DNA from: an uncultured Spirochaetales bacterium
GTDB taxonomy: Bacteria > Spirochaetota > Spirochaetia > Treponematales > Treponemataceae
NCBI GenBank assembly: GCA_946061495.1
Contig: CAMGSV010000133.1
Coordinates: forward strand, 1 to 7,294
Length of the DNA: 7,294 nucleotides
Direction: 5' to 3'
Shown here: positions 1-4,770 of the stretch, one piece after another
Position numbering within the stretch: position 1 is the first letter of the stretch
How the letters are laid out: each line of letters starts with the position of its first letter
The notes under the pieces: model-generated
Seen by the model: the letters and a program-made list of their open reading frames with translations, nothing else
What the model was told of the DNA's origin: nothing
Databases searched by the model: none
Position numbers and translations under genes: made by a program

Positions 1-2
1 GC

Positions 3-31
3 TAGACATTCCACAAATAATAGGGTATAAA
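3..31 (+). promoter_or_regulatory. Candidate sigma-70-type promoter for the zinc-ribbon gene
   Basis: TAGACA at 3-8 (5 of 6 to the -35 consensus) and TATAAA at 26-31 (5 of 6 to the -10 consensus) are separated by exactly 17 bases. Initiation would fall near 38-40 and give a leader of about 30 bases before the ATG at 69. The region is AT-rich compared with the following gene. The assignment is by eye only. A second TAGACA at 39-44 has no -10 partner. Confidence 0.5.
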
Positions 32-54
32 TTAGTTTTAGACAGTTCTTAGAA

Positions 55-60
55 GAGGGG
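55..60 (+). promoter_or_regulatory. Ribosome binding site deciding the start at 69
   Basis: GAGGGG at 55-60 lies 8 bases before the ATG at 69. An in-frame TTG at 63 lies only 2 bases after it, too close to be used, so the ATG is preferred. Confidence 0.6.
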
Positions 61-68
61 ATTTGTTC

Positions 69-911
69 ATGGAAACAACCAATGTGTTTGAACAACTTAA
101 GATATTGCAGGATATCCTTGCCGAGAAATACGAGATCGAGTCAAAGATTGAGGATGCTCCAAAGGATTTAAGCCTTCAAGACGAACTCTTGGTTCGTATG
201 AAGGAAGAATACATCGGTATAAATGCAGCCTACGAAGCTGCAAAAACAAGAATTTCCCAGCTGAAAGCCGACTTGGACGAGGCTGTTGCTGCCCGTGAAC
301 GTGGTGAAAAGGGGATGGACACCATCACCACCCACCGTGAGTACGAGGCGCTAGACAAGGAAATTAAGGATGCCTCCGAAAAGGAGAGCCAACTGCGCAA
401 GGAGCTGCAGTCCGAGGAGCGCCGCTTTGAAGACCTGTCTGCGAGCATGAGTCTCAAGGAGCAGCAGTTGGAAATGGGTCAGAAGGAGCTGGACGAGAAG
501 AAAGTTGCTTGGGCCGACAATGTTGCCACGTATAGGGCAGAATTGGATGCTCTAAAGCTTCGTGAGGATAAGATTATTCCCGACCTTGATCCTGAGATGA
601 TTTTCAAGTTCGAGCGTATTATCCGCAGCAAGCAGAACAGGGGAATCGTAGCGGTAAAGGGCAATGTATGCGACGGTTGCCATATGATTCTGCCTGCACA
701 GTTTGCCAATGAGGTTCACCGGGGCGAGGAGATTGTGTTCTGCCCCTATTGCAGCCGCATCCTCTTCTATGAAGAGCCGGAGGAGGGCGAGACCTCCTTT
801 GGTCTTGAGGACGCTGGTAGCCTCGTGGATTACGATGATGACGACTACGACGACGAATTGGATGACGACGAGGACCAGGACGAAGTACGGGAACTGGGAG
901 AAGAGGATTAA
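69..911 (+). CDS. Coiled-coil protein with C4 zinc ribbon (CT398/CdsZ-like family)
   Basis: This 280-residue soluble protein has two parts. Residues about 5-170 are rich in Glu, Lys, Gln and Leu and should form a long antiparallel coiled-coil hairpin. A C-terminal zinc ribbon follows with Cys201-x2-Cys204 and Cys225-x2-Cys228 (CDGC and CPYC), the spacing of the C4-type ribbon seen in the CT398/CdsZ family. After the ribbon comes an extremely acidic tail (about residues 252-280, mostly Asp and Glu). The chlamydial member CT398 is reported to bind sigma-54 and a type III export component; other homologues are mostly uncharacterised, so a role linked to transcription or flagellar export is inference. 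The start is ATG 69, set by GAGGGG at 55-60. The gene ends 11 bases before the inferred rnpB 5' end. There is no signal peptide or membrane segment. The family call is firm; the function is not known. Confidence 0.85.
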   Translation: METTNVFEQLKILQDILAEKYEIESKIEDAPKDLSLQDELLVRMKEEYIGINAAYEAAKTRISQLKADLDEAVAARERGEKGMDTITTHREYEALDKEIKDASEKESQLRKELQSEERRFEDLSASMSLKEQQLEMGQKELDEKKVAWADNVATYRAELDALKLREDKIIPDLDPEMIFKFERIIRSKQNRGIVAVKGNVCDGCHMILPAQFANEVHRGEEIVFCPYCSRILFYEEPEEGETSFGLEDAGSLVDYDDDDYDDELDDDEDQDEVRELGEED

Positions 912-922
912 TTAGTTAATTT

Positions 923-1323
923 GACAGAAAATACATGGTCGCTGTCTCTGTGGTTCAAAAGGGCCTCAGAGAGAGAGGAAAGTCCGGGCTCCTTCGGAAA
1001 GGATGCCGGTTAACAACCGGGCATGGTGCTGGTGACGGTGCCATGACAGCCAGCGCAACAGAAAACAAACCGCCTTGGTTTCCAAGGTAAGGGTGAAAAG
1101 GTGGGGTAAGAGCCCACCGGGCAGACGGTAACGGATGTCGCATGGCAAGCCTCATCTGGAGCAAGGCCAAGCAGTAGTTGCAATTCCGATATGAAGGGGT
1201 TCCTTCACAACTACGGGTAGGCTGCTGGAGATACGGGGAAATCCGTATCCTAGATAGATGACCATGCCTGGTGCAGTGAGTCTGTCATCAGGCGACAGAA
1301 CCCGGCTTATAGTATTTTCTGTC
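923..1323 (+). ncRNA. rnpB: RNase P RNA, bacterial type A
   Basis: This is the catalytic RNA of RNase P, which removes 5' leaders from pre-tRNA. The conserved core is plain: AGGAAAGTCCGGGCT at 976-990, the ACAGAACCCGGCTTA block at 1295-1309, AAACCGCC near 1067, GTAAGAG within 1106-1112, GAGCAAGGCCAA at 1159-1170 and GGGTAGGCTGCT at 1215-1226. Helices that pair by eye: P1 923-934/1312-1323 (12 perfect pairs), P2 935-940/1260-1265 (ATGGTC/GACCAT), P3 945-950/967-972, P4 980-988/1301-1308 with the usual bulged U, P12 1073-1078/1082-1087 (short), P13 1100-1105/1113-1118, P15 1174-1180/1208-1214, P18 1230-1236/1243-1249 capped by a GAAA tetraloop, and P19 1266-1273/1286-1293. The ends are set from P1 and are inferred. 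The usual GGU in the P15 internal loop is absent. No separate strong promoter is visible in the 11-base gap upstream, so the RNA may be processed from the upstream transcript or start from a weak promoter inside the end of that gene. Confidence 0.96.
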
Positions 1324-1332
1324 TTTTTTTTT
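1294..1332 (+). terminator. Probable intrinsic terminator at the rnpB 3' end
   Basis: GACAGAA (1294-1300) can pair with TTCTGTC (1317-1323), leaving a 16-base loop, and nine T follow at 1324-1332. The same 3' strand also forms the 12-pair P1 helix with 923-934, and the loop contains the P4 3' strand, so the local hairpin and the mature fold exclude each other. The hairpin is weak in GC, so termination may be partial, allowing read-through into the next gene. Confidence 0.45.
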
Positions 1333-1334
1333 AT

Positions 1335-1338
1335 GGAG
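1335..1338 (+). promoter_or_regulatory. Ribosome binding site favouring a GTG start
   Basis: GGAG at 1335-1338 is 6 bases before GTG 1345 and 9 bases before GTG 1348, both in frame with the TPR protein. The in-frame ATG at 1333 overlaps this site and is preceded only by the T run, with no Shine-Dalgarno sequence. Confidence 0.45.
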
Positions 1339-1344
1339 AAATGG

Positions 1345-2310
1345 GTGGTGCGCAAACAGAAAAAAACGACACAGCAAGGCATAGTGCGACGTAAGAGCAG
1401 GTTCTTGCATCGTGTTGTGGTCTGTCTTGTGGTACTGTTGATATCTGCCCTCGTGGCCATCCCAATCCTCCATTTCATTCAGAACAAAAAACAGAATACC
1501 ATAAGTATGGCCCAGGTGGAATCCTGCTGGAAGCAGGGGGACTACCAGAATGTCCATGACTTGACCGCCACCCTGCTTGCCACGAATCCCTTCCATTCTA
1601 TGGCTCTGGCCTTTTCCGGATACTCAGGATTCTATCTAGCGGTTTCCCAGACAGACACTACCAAGGCTCAGACTCTTTTGGACAATTCCATCAATGCCCT
1701 GCGTCTTGCGGCATTAAAGTCCAGCTCACGGGTCCGTCCCCAAATCCATTATATGCTGGGGAAGGCTTATTTCTATAAGAACACCCTCTCAGACTACCAT
1801 TATTATAGTGATTTGGCCATCAAGTACCTTTCACTGGCAAAGAAGGAGTCTTATGCGGCCGACGACATCCCGGAACTGTTGGGCTTGAGCTACGCCACCT
1901 TAGGGCTCACGGAGGAGAGCATCGCCGCCTTTACGGAGGCTCTGCTGGTACGGGAATCAGACATGCTGTTGCTGTCCATCGCTGAACAGTATTATAAGAA
2001 CCAGCAGCTGTCAGCTGCTAAAGCATATCTCCACAGAGTCTCCACCAGTACAACTGACGACTCTGTCCGGCTGAAGAGTAAATCTCTGTTAGGTCAAATA
2101 TATCTAGATGAGCAAAATTACCAGGAGGCGGAAAAAGAATACCGCTCCATGTTGGAAATAAATCCAAATTATGCTGACGCATTCTATGGAATTGGTGTAT
2201 TATATGAGAGCCAGGGTGAATTGGTGAAGGCTCGCTCCGAGTGGAGGAAGGCCCTCCGCCTGGATGTGAACCACCAGGGCGCCAAACTGAGGCTTGCTGA
2301 GTATAAATAA
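1345..2310 (+). CDS. Single-pass membrane protein with TPR repeats
   Basis: This protein of about 321 residues has a short, strongly basic cytoplasmic N-terminus, one hydrophobic segment at about residues 24-44 (VVVCLVV to ILHF) and a long alpha-helical soluble region, probably outside the membrane by the positive-inside rule. Helix pairs with TPR character lie at about 135-167, 175-206, 246-276 and 277-309; the last two are the clearest (LGQIYLDEQNYQEAEKEY and YGIGVLYESQGELVKA). TPRs bind proteins, so a scaffolding role is likely; the partner is unknown. The gene sits between rnpB and mreB, 17 bases before mreB, so co-transcription with the shape operon is likely and a link to cell-wall assembly is inferred. 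Start choice: an upstream in-frame ATG at 1258 lies inside rnpB and is rejected; ATG 1333 is possible but has no ribosome binding site. A stretch near 2095-2210 is more AT-rich than the downstream mre genes. Confidence 0.8.
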   Translation: MVRKQKKTTQQGIVRRKSRFLHRVVVCLVVLLISALVAIPILHFIQNKKQNTISMAQVESCWKQGDYQNVHDLTATLLATNPFHSMALAFSGYSGFYLAVSQTDTTKAQTLLDNSINALRLAALKSSSRVRPQIHYMLGKAYFYKNTLSDYHYYSDLAIKYLSLAKKESYAADDIPELLGLSYATLGLTEESIAAFTEALLVRESDMLLLSIAEQYYKNQQLSAAKAYLHRVSTSTTDDSVRLKSKSLLGQIYLDEQNYQEAEKEYRSMLEINPNYADAFYGIGVLYESQGELVKARSEWRKALRLDVNHQGAKLRLAEYK

Positions 2311-2327
2311 TTATAGGAGAAAGAAAT

Positions 2328-3365
2328 ATGGCTTTTATGGATAAGTTTTCCACAGACATTGGAATCGACTTGGGTACGTGCAATACCCTGATTTATGTTC
2401 GTGGAAAGGGAATAGTTGTAAATGAGCCTTCCGTTGTGGCGGTGGAGCGTGGTACAAACCGGGTGGTGGCCGTTGGAGCCGAGGCAAAGCGTATGCTTTG
2501 GAAGACACCTGAAACCATCACCGCAATTCGTCCTTTGAAGGATGGTGTTATTGCTGACATGGCCAGTACCGAGAAGATGATCCGCTATTTCATCTCCAAG
2601 ATCATTCCCCGACATCAGGTGTTCAAGTCAACCCGCATGAAAATTGGTATTCCCACCTGTATCACCGAGGTGGAGAAGCATGCCGTTGAGGAGGCCGCAG
2701 TCAAGGCCGGTGCCAAGGAGGTGGAGTGTATCGCCGAATCATTGGCTTCTGCCATCGGTGCCCAGATTCCCATCGATGAGCCTGAGGGACACATGGTTTG
2801 CGACATTGGCGGCGGCACCACCGAGGTTTCCGTAATCTCCCTGGGAGGCATGGTTGTCACCAACGCCATCCGTTTGGGTGGAGATGAGTTCGACGAGTCC
2901 ATCGTCAAGCACGTCCGCAATGTCCACAACCTGATCATCGGGCAGCAGACCGCTGAGCGGCTGAAGATCGAGATTGGAAACGCTGCCGCCGACAAGACCA
3001 TCGAGAAGATGGAAATCAAGGGAACTGATGCCATCACCGGGCTTCCCCGCCGCCTGGAGATTGATTCCGTGGAGGTTCGGGAGGCATTGAAGGATCCTGT
3101 CACCCAGATTGTCGATGTCATCAAGCGCACCTTGGGACAGACTCCGCCGGAGCTTTCCTCCGACATCATCGAGAACGGAATCGTCATGACTGGTGGCGGC
3201 TCCCTGCTGAAGGGTCTGCCGAAGCTGATTTCCAAGGAAACCGGTGTGCCGGTATTGCTGGTGGACAATCCTCAGGAATGCGTTGCCATCGGAGCCGGAA
3301 AGGCATTCGAGCTGTTCAGGGACATTTCCTCAGATAGAAGCATCTACGACAACCTGAACAACTAG
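2328..3365 (+). CDS. mreB: Rod-shape actin homologue MreB
   Basis: MreB is the bacterial actin that polymerises under the inner membrane and directs the elongasome. At 345 residues it has the family's usual length. Nucleotide-binding motifs are intact: phosphate-1 at about 10-23 (IGIDLGTCNTLIY), phosphate-2 at about 159-172 (DIGGGTTEVSVIS) and the adenosine motif at about 284-296 (GIVMTGGGSLLKG). Glu137 in IAESLASAIG aligns with the catalytic position of actin Gln137. Val98-Phe99 fall where other MreBs have a hydrophobic membrane-contact loop. The end motif AIGAGKAFE is typical. AGGAGA at 2315-2320 lies 7 bases before ATG 2328. Unusual residues: Cys18 where the loop normally has Ala, and Ser138 where most MreBs have Pro. 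It is the first gene of the mreBCD-pbp2-rodA run; its stop overlaps the mreC ribosome binding site. Confidence 0.98.
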   Translation: MAFMDKFSTDIGIDLGTCNTLIYVRGKGIVVNEPSVVAVERGTNRVVAVGAEAKRMLWKTPETITAIRPLKDGVIADMASTEKMIRYFISKIIPRHQVFKSTRMKIGIPTCITEVEKHAVEEAAVKAGAKEVECIAESLASAIGAQIPIDEPEGHMVCDIGGGTTEVSVISLGGMVVTNAIRLGGDEFDESIVKHVRNVHNLIIGQQTAERLKIEIGNAAADKTIEKMEIKGTDAITGLPRRLEIDSVEVREALKDPVTQIVDVIKRTLGQTPPELSSDIIENGIVMTGGGSLLKGLPKLISKETGVPVLLVDNPQECVAIGAGKAFELFRDISSDRSIYDNLNN

Positions 3366-3373
3366 GTGGATTC

Positions 3374-4264
3374 ATGGCCTTGCGTAAACCTCAGCTTCGT
3401 CTCAAGCCGTCTCTTTTTGTGCTGATTCTGCTTGTGGTGGTCTCCGGCATCATGCTGGGACTTTCCACAGGCGGCTTCATCGTGAATTTCAAGACAGTGG
3501 GCTTTTCAGCCCTGTCCACCCTGCAGAAGGGTGTTCGGGCGGGATTCAACGGCATTACCGGGATGGTATCCGCAGTGCAGGAAATCCGTGTGTTGCGGGA
3601 GGAATACCAGCGGCTCACAGAACAACTTGAGAACTACGAGTACATGCAGCGGAACAATACAGAGATTCGCCGGGAGAACGAGCATCTGAAGGAGCAACTG
3701 GCCTTCACCGAGCAATTTGAGTACAAGAATCATCCTGCCCAGATTATTGGTCGCGATCCCAACAACCAGTATTCCACCCTCACCATCAACAAGGGAAGTC
3801 GCCATGGCATCAGGAAGAACATGCCGGTGATCGCCGTCCAGAACGGATTGGTGGGGCTGGTGGGCAAGGTACTGCAGGTGGGCTACACCACCAGCCTGGT
3901 AATGCCCATCTACGACTATGAGAGCAATGTTTCAGCCCGCATCCAGGATACTCGTGACGTGGGGCTGGTAAGTGGACTGGGATGGGAGGATCGTCCTCTG
4001 TCCATGAAGTACATCAAGAAACGGGTGCTGCCTGACCTGCAGTACGGCGACCTCATTGTTACTTCTGGAGAGAACGAGAATTTCATGAAGGACATACCCA
4101 TCGGTTACATCACCACCATCACCGTGCAGGACTATGACTCCTCTCTGAACATTGAGCTCTCTCCTGTGGTTGACTTCGGCCGCCTGGAGACCGTGATTGT
4201 GGTGGACATGAAGGAGTTGAATCCTGAGTCTCTGGAGTCGGCAGGAGAGGAGGGCAACAGATGA
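3374..4264 (+). CDS. mreC: Rod-shape-determining protein MreC
   Basis: MreC is a bitopic periplasmic protein that links MreB and MreD to PBP2 and activates the RodA-PBP2 synthase. This 296-residue product has a basic N-terminus, a transmembrane segment at about 13-36 (PSLFVLILLVVVSGIMLG), a coiled coil at about 66-113 (EIRVLREEYQRLTEQLENYE region, then RRENEHLKEQLAF) and the paired beta domains at about 120-275. Family hallmarks are AQIIGRDPNN, INKGSRHGI, GLVGKV and the late GDLIVTSG. Length and order of parts match the family. The ribosome binding site AGGTGGA (3364-3370) overlaps the mreB stop codon, and ATG 3374 follows 8 bases after that stop. The last four bases (ATGA) overlap mreD. The C-terminal tail after the beta domain is short and acidic. 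Confidence 0.97.
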   Translation: MALRKPQLRLKPSLFVLILLVVVSGIMLGLSTGGFIVNFKTVGFSALSTLQKGVRAGFNGITGMVSAVQEIRVLREEYQRLTEQLENYEYMQRNNTEIRRENEHLKEQLAFTEQFEYKNHPAQIIGRDPNNQYSTLTINKGSRHGIRKNMPVIAVQNGLVGLVGKVLQVGYTTSLVMPIYDYESNVSARIQDTRDVGLVSGLGWEDRPLSMKYIKKRVLPDLQYGDLIVTSGENENFMKDIPIGYITTITVQDYDSSLNIELSPVVDFGRLETVIVVDMKELNPESLESAGEEGNR

Positions 4265-4770
4265 TTCGCCGTTGGATAACAATCATTTGCATTCTTCTGG
4301 TGGCAGCGCTACTGGAGACTGCACTGCTGTCTAATATCATCTTTCTGCCAGCCGTTCCCGACCTGCTGCTGCTGATAGTCCTATACTTATCGGTATACAA
4401 CGGTTCCCTTACGGGAGAGACAGCGGGCTTTGTCTCCGGATTGATGCTGGATTTTCTGACGGCGGCCCCTCTGGGCTTGAACTGTCTGCTGCGGACCCTG
4501 GTGGGCTTTTTTTCCGGACTCTGCCATAATCTGCTGAACGTGTCAGGAATTGTCATTCCTTGTCTTCTGGCTCTCGTAGCCACCATAGTGAAATTCGTTA
4601 TCGTCGAGTTCATCTCCTTCTTTTTTCCCGCAGGTGTCATCACCTACGAGCTACTGTCCATGGAATTCGGAATGGAGCTGCTGCTGAATGTGGTTCTGGC
4701 ACCTGTTGTCTTCGGCTTTCTGTCCCTCTTTTCATCCTTTCTCATTGACGGCACGGAGAGTCCCCGCTGA
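4261..4770 (+). CDS. mreD: Rod-shape-determining membrane protein MreD
   Basis: MreD is a small polytopic inner-membrane protein of the elongasome that works with MreC. The 169-residue product is almost entirely hydrophobic, with about five to six membrane segments: roughly 5-27, 33-49, 54-72, 76-95, 97-122 and 142-164. The motif PDLLLL at 33-38 and the pattern G-x3-GF-x2-GL-x2-D at about 52-64 are family marks. The start ATG 4261 overlaps the mreC stop in ATGA, and a strong GAGGAGGG at 4247-4254 lies 6 bases upstream inside mreC, which suggests translational coupling. The stop overlaps the next start by one base. MreD sequences diverge widely, so position in the operon carries much of the call. 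Confidence 0.93.
   Translation: MIRRWITIICILLVAALLETALLSNIIFLPAVPDLLLLIVLYLSVYNGSLTGETAGFVSGLMLDFLTAAPLGLNCLLRTLVGFFSGLCHNLLNVSGIVIPCLLALVATIVKFVIVEFISFFFPAGVITYELLSMEFGMELLLNVVLAPVVFGFLSLFSSFLIDGTESPR

Noticed and set aside
63..68. TTG start two codons before the zinc-ribbon ATG
   Set aside because: Only 2 bases separate it from GAGGGG, which is correctly spaced for ATG 69.
703..915. Overlapping + strand ORF of 70 codons
   Set aside because: It is out of frame with the zinc-ribbon gene, and its Thr/Met-rich end is the Asp repeat read in another frame.
921..926. TTGACA resembling a perfect -35 element
   Set aside because: It overlaps the 5' strand of P1; no -10 lies at the right distance (944-949 reads GTCTCT), so it is explained by the RNA.
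955..1170. Minus-strand ORFs of 60-71 codons across rnpB
   Set aside because: They sit on highly conserved RNase P RNA positions and are by-products of its structure.
1258..1332. Upstream ATG extension of the TPR protein
   Set aside because: These 25 codons lie inside the RNase P RNA (P2, P19 and P4 strands) and the T run; the peptide is not family-like and has no ribosome binding site.
2301..2320. TATAAATAATTATAGG as a promoter for mreB
   Set aside because: There is no -35 at a suitable distance (2279-2284 is GC-rich and unlike TTGACA); the AT-rich gap more simply keeps the mreB ribosome site open.
2615..3268. Long minus-strand ORF of 217 codons opposite mreB
   Set aside because: It mirrors the mreB codon pattern, has low-complexity Ser/Thr/Pro composition and no ribosome binding site; mreB itself is certain.
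4119..4643. Minus-strand ORF of 174 codons opposite mreC/mreD
   Set aside because: It is Arg/Ser/Pro-rich, spans two confirmed genes on the other strand and has no recognisable domain.
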